From: Caballeronia glathei
Lineage (GTDB): Bacteria; Pseudomonadota; Gammaproteobacteria; Burkholderiales; Burkholderiaceae
Assembly: GCF_000698595.1 (NCBI RefSeq)
Contig: NZ_JFHC01000010.1
Coordinates: 1-64,000, forward strand
Length of the DNA stretch: 64,000 nucleotides
Reading direction: 5' to 3'
Below are positions 36,262 to 45,456 of the stretch, piece after piece; positions within the stretch are counted from its first letter, which is position 1, and each line of letters opens with the position of its first letter. The translations under genes were made by a program, and so were the position numbers. The notes beneath the pieces are model-generated. The model was given only the letters and a program-made list of their open reading frames with translations, was not told the origin of the DNA and ran no database searches.

Positions 36262-37266
36262 ATGAATGAGTTAGGCAAAACATCCCATAAAAAGGTCGCA
36301 AGCGAGCAGGTCTCGATGATCGAGGTCGACGAGAGCGCGGCGGGGCAGCGCATCGATAATTTCCTGCTGCGCGTCTGCAAGGGCGTGCCGAAGAGTCATA
36401 TTTACCGCATCCTGCGAAGCGGTGAAGTGCGCGTCAACAAGGGCCGCATCGACGCCGCGTATCGGCTCGCGCTGGGCGACCTCGTGCGCGTGCCGCCGAT
36501 CCGCACCGCGCAGGCCGACGAGGCGCCCGTGTCGTCGAACGCGCCGGCCGCCGAATTCCCGATCCTGTTCGAGGACGAACACCTGATCGTCATAGACAAA
36601 CCGTCCGGCGTCGCGGTGCATGGCGGAAGCGGCGTCGCGTTCGGCGTCATCGAGCAGTTGCGCAACGCGCGGCCGCACGCGAAGTTTCTCGAACTGGTGC
36701 ATCGGCTCGACCGCGAGACGTCCGGCGTGCTGATGCTCGCGAAGAAGCGCTCGGCGCTCGTGCATCTGCACGAGCAGATTCGTGAAAATCGCGTCGACAA
36801 GCGCTATTTCGCCGTCGGCCACGGCGAATGGGCGAGCGACTGGGGCAGCCGGCGCATCGTGAAGGCGCCGCTGCACAAGTACGTGGCGGGCGACGGCGAG
36901 CGCCGCGTGCGCATCCAGGAGGACGGGCTGCCGTCGCACACGGTGTTCAACCTGATCGAGAGCTGGCCGGACTATGCCTGGGTCGAGGCAGAACTGAAAA
37001 CCGGGCGCACGCACCAGATCCGGGTCCACATGGCGAGCCTTGGCCTGCCGATCGCGGGGGACGCCAAATACGGCGACTTCGCGCTCAACAAGGACCTGGC
37101 CCGCCCGAACGCGAAACCCTCGCTCAAACGCATGTTCCTGCACGCGTATCGACTCAAGATCACCCACCCGGCGACGGGCGAGGCGCTCCAGCTGGACGCG
37201 CCGCTGCCGCCGGAATGCCGGCGCTTCATCGACCAACTCAAGCAGCTTTCCGGAGACACACAATAA
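36262..37266 (+). CDS. rluC: Ribosomal large subunit pseudouridine synthase C
   Basis: A 334-residue protein with an N-terminal S4 RNA-binding domain (RIDNFLLRVCKGVPKSHIYRILRSGEVRVN) and the RluA-type catalytic domain with the HRLDRETSG motif holding the catalytic aspartate, and GRTHQIRVH near the end. It converts specific uridines of 23S rRNA to pseudouridine. The ATG at 36262 is chosen; upstream codons continue without a ribosome site. The HAD phosphatase gene starts at the base after its stop. Confidence 0.93.
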   Translation: MNELGKTSHKKVASEQVSMIEVDESAAGQRIDNFLLRVCKGVPKSHIYRILRSGEVRVNKGRIDAAYRLALGDLVRVPPIRTAQADEAPVSSNAPAAEFPILFEDEHLIVIDKPSGVAVHGGSGVAFGVIEQLRNARPHAKFLELVHRLDRETSGVLMLAKKRSALVHLHEQIRENRVDKRYFAVGHGEWASDWGSRRIVKAPLHKYVAGDGERRVRIQEDGLPSHTVFNLIESWPDYAWVEAELKTGRTHQIRVHMASLGLPIAGDAKYGDFALNKDLARPNAKPSLKRMFLHAYRLKITHPATGEALQLDAPLPPECRRFIDQLKQLSGDTQ

Positions 37267-37926
37267 ATGGCGCGGCAGCAATTCGACCTGATCGTCTTCG
37301 ACTGGGACGGCACCCTGATGGATTCCACCGCGCACATCACGCGCAGCATCCAGGCGGCCTGCCGCGACCTGGGTCTGCCGGTGCCCGCCGACGAATCGGC
37401 GAGCTACGTGATCGGCCTCGGCCTGCGCGACGCGCTGCAGATCGCGGCGCCGACGCTCGATCCCGCCGATTACCCGCGTCTCGCCGAGCGGTACCGGTTT
37501 CACTATCTGGTCAAGGACGCACACACGGAGCTCTTCGGGGGCGTGCGCGATCTGCTGGAGGAACTGCGCGACGAAGGCTATCTGCTCGGCGTCGCGACGG
37601 GCAAGAGCCGCGTCGGGCTGAACCGCGCGCTCGACCAGTCGCGCCTCACGAGCCTCTTCGACGGCACGCGCTGCGCCGACGAGACGTTCTCGAAGCCGCA
37701 TCCGGCGATGCTGCACGAACTCACGCGCGAACTCGGCCAGGACCTCGGCCGCACGGTGATGATCGGCGACACGACGCACGATCTGCAAATGGCGATCAAC
37801 GCGGGCGCGGCGGGCATCGGCGTGGGCTATGGCGCGCATCCGGCGAACTCGCTCGCCGCGCTGGAACCGAAGTTCTGTGCCGACAGCGTCGCGTCGCTCG
37901 CGCACTGGCTGCGGGAGAACGCATGA
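37267..37926 (+). CDS. HAD-IA family hydrolase, phosphoglycolate phosphatase-like
   Basis: A 219-residue HAD phosphatase. The nucleophile motif is FDWDGTLMDS near residue 11, motif II is ATGKS, and motif IV is MIGDTTHDLQMA. The alpha-helical cap sits between motifs I and II as in the Gph/PGMB group. It dephosphorylates a small metabolite; phosphoglycolate is a guess. It follows rluC with no gap and overlaps the Rieske gene (ATGA), so all three are coupled. Confidence 0.9.
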   Translation: MARQQFDLIVFDWDGTLMDSTAHITRSIQAACRDLGLPVPADESASYVIGLGLRDALQIAAPTLDPADYPRLAERYRFHYLVKDAHTELFGGVRDLLEELRDEGYLLGVATGKSRVGLNRALDQSRLTSLFDGTRCADETFSKPHPAMLHELTRELGQDLGRTVMIGDTTHDLQMAINAGAAGIGVGYGAHPANSLAALEPKFCADSVASLAHWLRENA

Positions 37927-38321
37927 GCGCAGAATCGAACGAGGCGGCGAACGAAGCGGTGCGCGTCTGCGCGGCGGACGAGCTCGTCGACGGCGGCCTG
38001 GGGATTCGCCGCGACGCGCTCGAGCGGGGCGGCGCGTCGGTCGTGTTTTTCGTGCGCTATGACGGCAAGCCGTACGGCTACCTCAACCGCTGCGCTCACG
38101 TGGCGATGGAGCTCGACTGGCTGGAGGGCCAGTTCTTCGAGAGCTCGGGCCTATACTTGATGTGCGCGACCCATGGCGCGATCTACGAACCCGACACCGG
38201 CAAATGCGTCGGCGGACCATGCCGCGGCGCGCGTTTGCGGCCGGTGAAGGTCGAGGAGCGCGACACGCCCGAGGGCCGCGCCGTCTTCTGGCTCCCCGAC
38301 GTAGACCTGCGCCCCGCCTGA
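37923..38321 (+). CDS. Rieske [2Fe-2S] domain protein
   Basis: A 132-residue soluble protein with one Rieske cluster motif: C-A-H then, after about 25 residues, C-A-T-H-G, giving two cysteines and two histidines. The first half is C-x-H as in Rieske ferredoxins. There is no oxygenase domain, so it is likely a small electron carrier. It is coupled to the HAD hydrolase gene. Partner unknown. Confidence 0.88.
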   Translation: MSAESNEAANEAVRVCAADELVDGGLGIRRDALERGGASVVFFVRYDGKPYGYLNRCAHVAMELDWLEGQFFESSGLYLMCATHGAIYEPDTGKCVGGPCRGARLRPVKVEERDTPEGRAVFWLPDVDLRPA

Positions 38322-38367
38322 GCACTCCCTATCCACCGTTTCGACCCAAGCAGAAAGCAGACTACGC

Positions 38368-39360
38368 ATGTCCGATCCATTTCCGCCCGATCCCTCCGAT
38401 TCCAGACGCTCCCCGCCGCAGGCCGGCGAAAACTGGGAGCGCGCGGCGCTCGAGCGCATCGCGCTCGCGGCCATCAACGAACAGCGCGCCGCGCGGCGCT
38501 GGAAAATCTTCTTCCGCTTCGTCTTCCTGGGCGTGCTGCTTCTGCTCGTGTGGGGCGTGTTCGATTTCTCCGGCGAGAAGGTCTCGAAAGCCGCGCGCCA
38601 CACGGCGCTGATCGAACTCGAAGGCGAAATCGCCGCGAACAGCGACGCGAGCGCCGACAACGTCAATTCGGCGCTGCAAAGCGCGTTCGAGGACGACGGC
38701 ACGGCCGGCGTGATTCTTCGTATCAATAGCCCGGGCGGCTCGCCGGTGCAGGCGGGCATCATCAACCGCGAGATGCGCCGGCTGAAGGCCAAATATCCTT
38801 CGAAGCCGCTCTACGTGGTCGTCGACGACATGTGCGCGTCGGGCGGCTACTACGTCGCGGCGGCGGCCGACAAGATCTATGTCGACAAGGCGAGCATCGT
38901 CGGCTCGATCGGCGTGCTGATGGACGGCTTCGGCTTCACCGGGCTCATGGAAAAGCTGGGCGTGCAGCGCCGCATGCACACGTCGGGCGCGAACAAGGGC
39001 GCGTTCGATCCGTTTTCGCCCGAAACGCCGGAGATGACCGCGCACGCGCAGGACATGCTCGACCAGATCCATGCGCAGTTCATCGGCGCGGTCAAGGAAG
39101 GGCGCGGCAAGCGTCTGAAGGACGATCCCGAGCTTTTCTCCGGCATGTTCTGGACGGGCGAGAAGAGCGTGCAGCTGGGTCTCGCCGACGGTTTCGGCGA
39201 CGCCGACTACGTGGCGCGTGAAGTGATCAAGCAGCCGGAGATCGTGGATTACACGCAAAAGGAGAGCATCGGCGAGCGCGTGGTGCGCAGATTCGGCGCG
39301 GCAGTGGGCGATGCCGCCGTGCATGCGCTGACGTTCGGCGGAAAAATGCAGTTGCGGTGA
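38368..39360 (+). CDS. S49 family signal peptide peptidase (SppA-like)
   Basis: A 330-residue protein with one membrane helix at about 48-65 (FFRFVFLGVLLLLVWGVF) and a single S49 catalytic domain. The nucleophile serine is in MCASGGYY near residue 157, and the general-base lysine is probably the one in SGANKGAFDPF. It cuts remnant signal peptides in the membrane. It has one catalytic unit, like SohB and Bacillus SppA, not the double unit of E. coli SppA. It ends at a strong terminator. Confidence 0.9.
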   Translation: MSDPFPPDPSDSRRSPPQAGENWERAALERIALAAINEQRAARRWKIFFRFVFLGVLLLLVWGVFDFSGEKVSKAARHTALIELEGEIAANSDASADNVNSALQSAFEDDGTAGVILRINSPGGSPVQAGIINREMRRLKAKYPSKPLYVVVDDMCASGGYYVAAAADKIYVDKASIVGSIGVLMDGFGFTGLMEKLGVQRRMHTSGANKGAFDPFSPETPEMTAHAQDMLDQIHAQFIGAVKEGRGKRLKDDPELFSGMFWTGEKSVQLGLADGFGDADYVAREVIKQPEIVDYTQKESIGERVVRRFGAAVGDAAVHALTFGGKMQLR

Positions 39361-39396
39361 ATTTTCGCGCCTGGTGGATAATCCCGAGGTAGCTGG

Positions 39397-39431
39397 AAAA
39401 ACGCCACGAAACCCGCTTTCGTGGCGTTTTG
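39397..39431. terminator. Bidirectional terminator between the S49 peptidase and the methylase gene
   Basis: A perfect 14-bp stem (39398-39411 with 39417-39430) with a CCCGC loop has A and T ends that serve both converging genes. Confidence 0.9.
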
Positions 39432-39444
39432 CTTTTTGAGGCGT

Positions 39445-40164
39445 TCAGGCCCCGAGGAGCAGGAATATCGCCGGGCGCTTGTGCAGATCGGGCGCCGGCT
39501 TCTTTTTCCAGTCGGCGACGGTGCGCGTGACGATCGTCTCCGCCGGCAGCGTCAGGTCGACGGCGACGCAAACGAGCGTCGACGGCGCGCAGGTCGCGAT
39601 GAGCGTGTCGAGAAGCGCGCGATTGCGGTACGGCGTCTCGATGAAAATCTGCGTCTGACTGGCCTTGCGCGAGAGCTGTTCGAGTTCGCGCAGCCGCTTC
39701 GCGCGCTCGGCCGCGTCGACGGGCAGATAGCCGTTGAACGCGAAGCTCTGTCCGTTCATGCCCGATGCCATCAGCGCGAGCAGGATCGAACTGGGGCCGA
39801 CGAACGGCACGACCTTCACGCCCCGCTCGTGCGCGCGCCGCACGAGGAGCGCGCCCGGATCGGCCACGGCGGGGCAGCCCGCTTCCGAGACGAGCCCGGC
39901 ATCCGTGCCGCCGAGAATCGGCGCGAGCAGTTTCTCGACCTCGCCGGGCGGCGTGTTGACGTTCAGTTCGCGCACCTCGATTTCCTGAATCGGGCGCTCG
40001 GTGCCGACCTTTTTCAGGAACGCTCGGGTCGTCTTGGCGTTTTCGCCGATGTAGTAGGTGAGCGCCGCGGCCTGCGCGCGCACCGGTTCGGGCAGGACCT
40101 GCGCGAGGGCGTCGGCGTCGCCCTCGCCGAGCGTGTTCGGAATCAGGTAGAGGACACCGCTCAT
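39445..40164 (-). CDS. Tetrapyrrole methylase family protein (RsmI-like SAM methyltransferase)
   Basis: A 239-residue protein of the tetrapyrrole methylase fold, with the segments LYLIPNTLGEG at the start, VSEAGCPAVADPG near 98 and VPFVGPSSILLALMASG following. RsmI, which methylates the ribose of C1402 in 16S rRNA, has the same pattern (VSDAGTPLISDPG), but this protein is shorter and diverges around it, so it may be a paralogue with another substrate. The ATG overlaps the maf stop (ATGA). Confidence 0.8.
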   Translation of the reverse strand: MSGVLYLIPNTLGEGDADALAQVLPEPVRAQAAALTYYIGENAKTTRAFLKKVGTERPIQEIEVRELNVNTPPGEVEKLLAPILGGTDAGLVSEAGCPAVADPGALLVRRAHERGVKVVPFVGPSSILLALMASGMNGQSFAFNGYLPVDAAERAKRLRELEQLSRKASQTQIFIETPYRNRALLDTLIATCAPSTLVCVAVDLTLPAETIVTRTVADWKKKPAPDLHKRPAIFLLLGA

Positions 40165-40769
40165 GCCGCCCCCAGCAACGGAAAGCCCGCCGCGCGCAGC
40201 ATCCGCGACAGTTCGATGAGCGGCAGGCCGACGAGCGCGGTCGGGTCGCGCGAGTCGATTGCGTCGAGGAGCGCAATGCCCAGCCCCTCCGACTTGGCGC
40301 TTCCGGCCACGTCGTACGGTGTTTCGGCGCGCAGATACGCTTCGATTTCGGCGTCGGACAGGTCGCGAAACTGCACGTGCGTCACGATATCCGCCGACTG
40401 GACGTGCCCCGTGCGGCTGTCGAAGAGGCACAGCGCGCTGTGAAACGCGACGCTGCGGCCGCGCATCGCCCGCAGTTGCGCGACGGCCTTCTCATGCGTG
40501 CCGGGCTTGCCGATCTGCCGGCCGTCGAAGGTCGCCACCTGGTCGGAGCCGATCACGAGCGCGCCCCTCGCTTGGCCCGCGGCCGCGCGCGCCTTCGCAA
40601 CCGACAGCCGGATCGCCGTGGTCTCGGGGGCTTCGTTCTCGAGCGGCGTTTCGTCGATATCGGGCACGATCACGTCAAAGGGCACGCGAAGGCGCTCGAG
40701 CAGTTCACGGCGATAGCGCGAACTGGACGCGAGAACGAGGCGCGGCGGCGGGTTTGGAGCGTCGGACAT
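40161..40769 (-). CDS. Maf-like nucleotide pyrophosphatase, YceF type
   Basis: A 202-residue Maf-family enzyme. The start LVLASSSRYRRELLERL, the DETPLENE segment and the catalytic GSDQVATFDG are visible; the SDQV form with the DG pair resembles E. coli YceF, which splits 7-methyl-GTP. Maf enzymes remove modified nucleotides to keep them out of RNA and DNA. The ATG at 40769 (MSDAPNP) is chosen because the frame upstream is unlike the family. Confidence 0.9.
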   Translation of the reverse strand: MSDAPNPPPRLVLASSSRYRRELLERLRVPFDVIVPDIDETPLENEAPETTAIRLSVAKARAAAGQARGALVIGSDQVATFDGRQIGKPGTHEKAVAQLRAMRGRSVAFHSALCLFDSRTGHVQSADIVTHVQFRDLSDAEIEAYLRAETPYDVAGSAKSEGLGIALLDAIDSRDPTALVGLPLIELSRMLRAAGFPLLGAA

Positions 40770-40840
40770 GAATGGAATCGACTGATGAGCGGTGGAAAAG
40801 TGGACGGGAACGGTCGCGCTGCGAGCCATCCCTTAAGTGT

Positions 40841-40869
40841 TTGACTCGAAAAGACAAAGCCGATATGAT
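40841..40869 (+). promoter_or_regulatory. Near-consensus sigma-70 promoter of the yceD-rpmF-plsX-fab array
   Basis: TTGACT (40841-40846) and TATGAT (40864-40869) are separated by 17 bases, each one base off consensus. Transcription should begin near 40876, giving a leader of about 240 bases before yceD. Confidence 0.85.
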
Positions 40870-40894
40870 TTTGGGCTTTTCATCGTTATGCCGC

Positions 40895-41088
40895 GGTGTG
40901 GTTTGCAGATGAATTCGCAGGTCTTTCGCGTAGGCCTGAATGAAGGCGGCGCGGCAAAACGGATGTAAAAAAGGGTTGGATGGCCGGCGGGGTGACGAAA
41001 GATCCGGGCAAACCACACCAGCCGGAACGAGGAGCGCGGTGCATACTGGCACATCCCGGAGTAACCCCCGGCCTAACCGACACCGCGC
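40895..41088 (+). ncRNA. Structured RNA leader upstream of yceD-rpmF (candidate regulatory leader)
   Basis: Three stems can be drawn from the sequence. Outer stem: GGTGTGGTTTGC (40895-40906) pairs perfectly over 12 bases with GCAAACCACACC (41008-41019). Inside it, GGTCTTTCG (40920-40928) pairs with CGAAAGATCC (40996-41005) with one bulged base. After it, GCGCGGTG (41034-41041) pairs perfectly with CACCGCGC (41081-41088). All lie between the promoter and the yceD ribosome site. I know of no named family with this layout. It may be a ribosomal-protein leader sensing L32, or a free RNA. Confidence 0.6.
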
Positions 41089-41117
41089 GACATGACGCGG
41101 CACATGCAGGAGCGCAC

Positions 41118-41771
41118 ATGACCCAAAATCCTGGCAAACCTGCGAGCCCCGCCGATCTGCGCGCGCTCGACATCTTCGAATTCGCGCAGAGCGGGCGGCA
41201 AGCCGCTGGCGGCGTGCGGGTCTCGCAACTGCCGCGCATGTTAAACGAAGTCCCGTCGGATGCGCCAGATCGCGATACCGTGTTCACCTGGCAAGCCGAA
41301 GGGTCGACCCAGCCCGAATTGCAGGACAACGGCATCGAGGCGCCGCAGCCTTATCTGCGGCTCGCGGTGCATGGTTCGGTCTGGATCGAGTGTCAGCGGT
41401 GTCTTTCGCCGTATTCGCAGCATCTGGATGTCGATGCGACCTATCGCATCGTGGCGACGGAAGAAGAAGCAGACGAATATCCGCTCGACGACGATGAAGT
41501 CGAGGTGATCGTGGGCTCGCGTCAGTTCGATCTCGTCGACTTGATCGAAGAGGAGTTGTTGTTGTCCTTGCCGCTCGTGCCCAAGCACGACGTGTGTCCC
41601 GAAGTGCACGAGAGCCTGGTGTCGGGCGTCGAAGGCGCGGAGGGCGAGCCCGACGAGGGTCTGCAAAACGGTGGCGAAGGCGCATCGGCGGGTGACGAGC
41701 CCGCGAGGCCGAACCCGTTTGCCGCGCTCGAAAAGCTCAAGCAGGGCGGTCCCGGCGACAAGAAGCATTAA
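41118..41771 (+). CDS. yceD: YceD family protein (DUF177), large-subunit rRNA accumulation
   Basis: A 217-residue protein. The family's cysteine pattern C-x-R-C (ECQRCLSPY, near 95) and the acidic stretch ending LIEEELLLSLPLVPKH, with a late cysteine in DVCPE, are present. YceD homologues help 23S rRNA or L32 assembly; rpmF follows it in most proteobacteria. GCAGGAG precedes the ATG at 41118. The C-terminal tail is acidic then basic. Confidence 0.9.
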   Translation: MTQNPGKPASPADLRALDIFEFAQSGRQAAGGVRVSQLPRMLNEVPSDAPDRDTVFTWQAEGSTQPELQDNGIEAPQPYLRLAVHGSVWIECQRCLSPYSQHLDVDATYRIVATEEEADEYPLDDDEVEVIVGSRQFDLVDLIEEELLLSLPLVPKHDVCPEVHESLVSGVEGAEGEPDEGLQNGGEGASAGDEPARPNPFAALEKLKQGGPGDKKH

Positions 41772-41875
41772 GACAGGTAGCGCGATGCGCCTCGCGCGTC
41801 CCGACTGGCCTTTCGGCCATGGGGCGCGAGCGTGTCGAGCTGTGTTAGAATCCGCAAAATTTTTCTGGAGTTATC

Positions 41876-42055
41876 ATGGCAGTTCAGCAAAACAAGAAGT
41901 CGCCGTCGAAGCGCGGCATGCACCGTTCGCACGACTCTCTCAACGCCGCGCCGCTGGCCGTTGAGCCGAGCACGGGTGAGGTGCATCTGCGTCACCATGT
42001 GAGCCCGAACGGCTACTACCGTGGCAAGAAAGTCGTCAAGACGAAGAACGACTGA
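41876..42055 (+). CDS. rpmF: 50S ribosomal protein L32
   Basis: A 59-residue basic protein starting [20 protein letters not shown], the L32 signature, with the tail GYYRGKKVV. It binds 23S rRNA in the large subunit. CTGGAG precedes the ATG by a short spacer. It lies between yceD and plsX in the standard order. Confidence 0.98.
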   Translation: MAVQQNKKSPSKRGMHRSHDSLNAAPLAVEPSTGEVHLRHHVSPNGYYRGKKVVKTKND

Positions 42056-42136
42056 GCGTACGACGCTTCGCTGCGTCTCGCGTCACCGTTTTGATTTGCG
42101 GTCGCTCGCGCTTGACATTTTCCCGGTACGACAAGA

Positions 42137-42162
42137 AGGCGGCATTTCACTGCCGCTTTTTT
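42137..42162 (+). terminator. Terminator between rpmF and plsX
   Basis: GCGGCA and TGCCGC enclose a six-base loop and are followed by six T. The stem is short, so termination is probably partial and lowers plsX relative to L32. Confidence 0.7.
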
Positions 42163-42185
42163 GTGCCTGAAATTCGTCGCACTCC

Positions 42186-43337
42186 ATGACTGTAAAGATC
42201 ACCATCGACTGCATGGGAGGCGACCACGGCCCGGCCGTGACGGTTCCCGCTGCCGTCAGTTTCGTGCGTTCCCACCCGGACGCGCATCTGATGCTCGTCG
42301 GCATCGAACCCGCGATTCGCGCTCAGCTGAAGAAGTACAAGGCCGCCGACGAGCCGCGCCTCACCGTCGTGCCCGCCACCGAAGTCGTCGCGATGGACGA
42401 TCCGGTCGAAGTCGCGCTGCGCAAGAAAAAAGATTCCTCGATGCGCGTCGCGCTGAACCTCGTCAAGGAAGGCGAGGCCCAGACCTGCATTTCCGCCGGT
42501 AACACCGGCGCGCTGATGGCCGTTTCCCGCTACGTTCTCAAGACGCTCGCCGGCATCGAACGGCCGGCGATCGCCTTCGCCATGCCGAGCCAGCGCGGCT
42601 ACACCACGGTGCTCGACCTCGGCGCGAACGTCGACTGCGAGCCGCAGCATCTGCTGCAGTTCGCCGAGATGGGCCATGCGCTCGTGTCGGCGATCGAGGG
42701 CCGCGAGCGTCCGACCATCGGCCTGCTCAACATCGGCGAAGAGGTCATCAAGGGCAACGAGACCATCAAGCGCGCGGGCGAGCTGCTGCGCGCGAGCACG
42801 CTCAACTTCTACGGCAACGTGGAAGGCAACGACATCTATAAAGGAACGACCGATGTCGTCGTCTGCGACGGTTTCGTGGGCAATGTCGCGCTGAAGACCT
42901 CCGAAGGTCTCGCGAAAATGCTGACCGACATGATCAAGGAAGAGTTCGGCCGCTCGTTCGCCACGAAGCTGATGGCGCTCGTCGCGATGCCCGTGCTCAA
43001 ACGTTTCAAGCGGCGCGTCGACCCGGCCCAGTACAACGGCGCCGCGCTGCTCGGACTGCGCGGCCTCGTCATCAAGAGCCACGGTTCCGCGGAAGCGTTC
43101 GGGTTTGAGTGGGCCATCAAACGCGGGTATGATGCCGTCAAAAATGGCGTGCTGGAACGCCTCGTGCGCGCGATGGAGGAGAACGCCGCGCCCATGCAAC
43201 AGGCCGCGCTCGACGCCGGTCAGGCGAACAGCAGCGCCGTGGAGAAAAGCGCGGCGGGACCGGCGCAAGACGGTACCGCCGCAAGTCAGCCGAATTCGCC
43301 GGGCGAGCCCGGCGCAGCGCTACCCTCGAAGGCATAA
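42186..43337 (+). CDS. plsX: Phosphate acyltransferase PlsX
   Basis: A 383-residue enzyme that makes acyl-phosphate from acyl-ACP, the first step of phospholipid synthesis via PlsX-PlsY. Family segments are [12 protein letters not shown] at the start, SAGNTGALM near 100 and [13 protein letters not shown]. The C-terminal 40 residues (after about 340) are an Ala/Ser/Gln-rich extension, not part of the fold. The stop shares one base with the fabH start (TAATG). Confidence 0.96.
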   Translation: MTVKITIDCMGGDHGPAVTVPAAVSFVRSHPDAHLMLVGIEPAIRAQLKKYKAADEPRLTVVPATEVVAMDDPVEVALRKKKDSSMRVALNLVKEGEAQTCISAGNTGALMAVSRYVLKTLAGIERPAIAFAMPSQRGYTTVLDLGANVDCEPQHLLQFAEMGHALVSAIEGRERPTIGLLNIGEEVIKGNETIKRAGELLRASTLNFYGNVEGNDIYKGTTDVVVCDGFVGNVALKTSEGLAKMLTDMIKEEFGRSFATKLMALVAMPVLKRFKRRVDPAQYNGAALLGLRGLVIKSHGSAEAFGFEWAIKRGYDAVKNGVLERLVRAMEENAAPMQQAALDAGQANSSAVEKSAAGPAQDGTAASQPNSPGEPGAALPSKA

Positions 43338-44326
43338 TGGCTCAATCCAACCTTTACTCCCGCGTGCTCGGCACGGGCAGCTACCTGCCGCCGGACCGCG
43401 TCACGAATCAGGATCTGGCAGACCGTCTCGCGAAGCAGGGCGTCGAGACGAGCGACGAATGGATCGTGGCGCGCACGGGCATTCATGCGCGGCATTTCGC
43501 TTCTCCCGATCAGACCACGAGCGATCTCGCGCTCATCGCGTCGCAGAATGCGATCGAAGCGGCGGGCATCGATCCGCAGTCGATCGATCTGATCATTGTC
43601 GCCACGTCCACGCCCGACTTCGTGTTTCCGAGCACCGCCTGCCTCCTGCAGAACAAGCTCGGCATCAAGAACAACGGCGCCGCCTTCGATGTCCAGGCCG
43701 TCTGCTCGGGCTTCGCGTACGGCGTCGCGACCGCCGACGCGTTCATCCGCAGCGGCGCGAACCGCACGGCGCTCGTGATCGGCGCGGAAACCTTCTCGCG
43801 CATTCTCGACTTCAACGACCGCACCACCTGCGTGCTGTTCGGCGACGGCGCGGGCGCCGTCATCCTGCAGGCGTCCGAAGAACCGGGCGTGCTCGCGAGC
43901 GCGCTCCACGCCGACGGCAGCTATTCGGACATCCTGTGCACGCCGGGCAACGTGAACCGCGGCGCGATCGCCGGCAGCGCGTTCCTGCACATGGACGGCC
44001 AGGCGGTCTTCAAGCTCGCCGTCAACGTGCTGGAAAAGGTCGCCGTCGAAGCGCTCGACAAGGCGAAGCTCACCCCCGAAGACATCGACTGGCTCATTCC
44101 CCATCAGGCCAACATCCGCATCATGCAGAGCACCTGCCGCAAGCTGCGTCTGCCGCAGGAGCGCATGGTCGTGACGGTCGGCGAACACGGCAACACGTCG
44201 GCGGCGTCGATTCCGCTCGCGTTCGACGTCGCCGTGCGCGACGGCCGCATCCAGCGCGGCCAGAACGTTCTGATCGAAGGCGTCGGCGGCGGCTTCACGT
44301 GGGGCGCATCGGTCATTCGCTACTGA
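43337..44326 (+). CDS. fabH: Beta-ketoacyl-ACP synthase III
   Basis: A 329-residue enzyme that condenses acetyl-CoA with malonyl-ACP to start fatty acid synthesis. The catalytic Cys123 is in AVCSGF, the histidine in IPHQANIRI and the asparagine in HGNTSAAS. Coupled to plsX. The 172 bases to fabD are GC-rich and hold only the ribosome site (GAGGAC). Confidence 0.96.
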   Translation: MAQSNLYSRVLGTGSYLPPDRVTNQDLADRLAKQGVETSDEWIVARTGIHARHFASPDQTTSDLALIASQNAIEAAGIDPQSIDLIIVATSTPDFVFPSTACLLQNKLGIKNNGAAFDVQAVCSGFAYGVATADAFIRSGANRTALVIGAETFSRILDFNDRTTCVLFGDGAGAVILQASEEPGVLASALHADGSYSDILCTPGNVNRGAIAGSAFLHMDGQAVFKLAVNVLEKVAVEALDKAKLTPEDIDWLIPHQANIRIMQSTCRKLRLPQERMVVTVGEHGNTSAASIPLAFDVAVRDGRIQRGQNVLIEGVGGGFTWGASVIRY

Positions 44327-44498
44327 GCGTCCGGCGCGCGGCCGCGTCCCCGACGCCGCCGCGCATCGTGGCCAGCATGCGCCGGCCGGAAATGGCGCGC
44401 GCCGGGCGAGAGCCGGCCGTTCGAGCCGGACGTGAAGGCCGGGCGCCCAGGAGGCGCCGCGCCGCTCACGCCAGCCAACCAAATCTATCGAGGACGAT

Positions 44499-45431
44499 AT
44501 GAAATTCGCGTTCGTTTTTCCCGGACAGGGTTCGCAGTCGATTGGCATGCTCAACGCGTTCGCCGATCACGCCGTGGTGCGCGAGACCGTCCAGCAGGCC
44601 TCCGACGCGCTCGGCCAGGATCTGGCCCGGCTGACTGCCGAGGGCCCGGCGGAAGAACTCAACCTCACGACCAACACGCAGCCCGTGATGCTGACGGCGG
44701 CCTACGCGATCTATCGCGTGTGGGAGCAGGAAACCGGTCTGAAGCCGGCGATCGTCGCGGGGCACAGCCTCGGCGAGTACACGGCGCTGGTGGCGGCCGG
44801 CGCGCTCGCGTTCTCCGACGCCGTTCCGCTCGTGCGCTTTCGCGCGCAGGCGATGCAAAGCGCGGTGCCGGTCGGCGAGGGCGGCATGGCGGCGATCCTC
44901 GGCCTCGACGACGACGCCGTGCGCGCGGTCTGCGAGGAAGCGTCGGCGGCGGGTGTCGTGGAGGCGGTCAATTTCAATGCGCCGTCCCAGGTCGTGATCG
45001 CGGGGGCGAAGGCCGGCGTCGAGAAGGCGTGCGAGATCGCGAAGGCGAAGGGCGCGAAACGCGCGCTGCCGCTGCCGGTGTCGGCGCCGTTTCACTCGTC
45101 GCTGCTCAAGCCGGCCTCGGACAAGCTGCGCGACTATCTGGCGAGCGTCGACGTGAAGGTGCCGCAGATTCCCCTGATCAATAACGTCGACGTGGCGATC
45201 GTCTCCGAGCCCGCCGCGATCAAGGACGCGCTCGTGCGCCAGGCCGCGGGCCCGGTGCGCTGGGTCGAGTGCGTGCAGGCGATGGCGCGCGAGGGCGTGA
45301 CGCACGTCGTGGAATGCGGCCCGGGCAAGGTGCTCGCCGGCCTGACGAAGCGCATCGACGGCTCGCTCGCGGGCGCCTCGATCTTCGATCCGGCATCGCT
45401 CGAGGAAACCCGCAAGCTGATCGCCGGTTAA
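44499..45431 (+). CDS. fabD: Malonyl-CoA:ACP transacylase
   Basis: A 310-residue transacylase moving malonyl from CoA to acyl carrier protein. The nucleophile Ser90 sits in GHSLGEY, the arginine in VRFRAQAMQ and the histidine in SAPFHSSLL. GQGSQ near the start is also typical. GAGGAC precedes the ATG. Confidence 0.97.
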   Translation: MKFAFVFPGQGSQSIGMLNAFADHAVVRETVQQASDALGQDLARLTAEGPAEELNLTTNTQPVMLTAAYAIYRVWEQETGLKPAIVAGHSLGEYTALVAAGALAFSDAVPLVRFRAQAMQSAVPVGEGGMAAILGLDDDAVRAVCEEASAAGVVEAVNFNAPSQVVIAGAKAGVEKACEIAKAKGAKRALPLPVSAPFHSSLLKPASDKLRDYLASVDVKVPQIPLINNVDVAIVSEPAAIKDALVRQAAGPVRWVECVQAMAREGVTHVVECGPGKVLAGLTKRIDGSLAGASIFDPASLEETRKLIAG

Positions 45432-45456
45432 ACCGAAGAAGAACAGGGACAACGAC

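Noticed and set aside
40980-41117. Upstream extension of yceD
   Set aside because: It would run through the structured leader and lacks a ribosome site; the ATG at 41118 has GCAGGAG.
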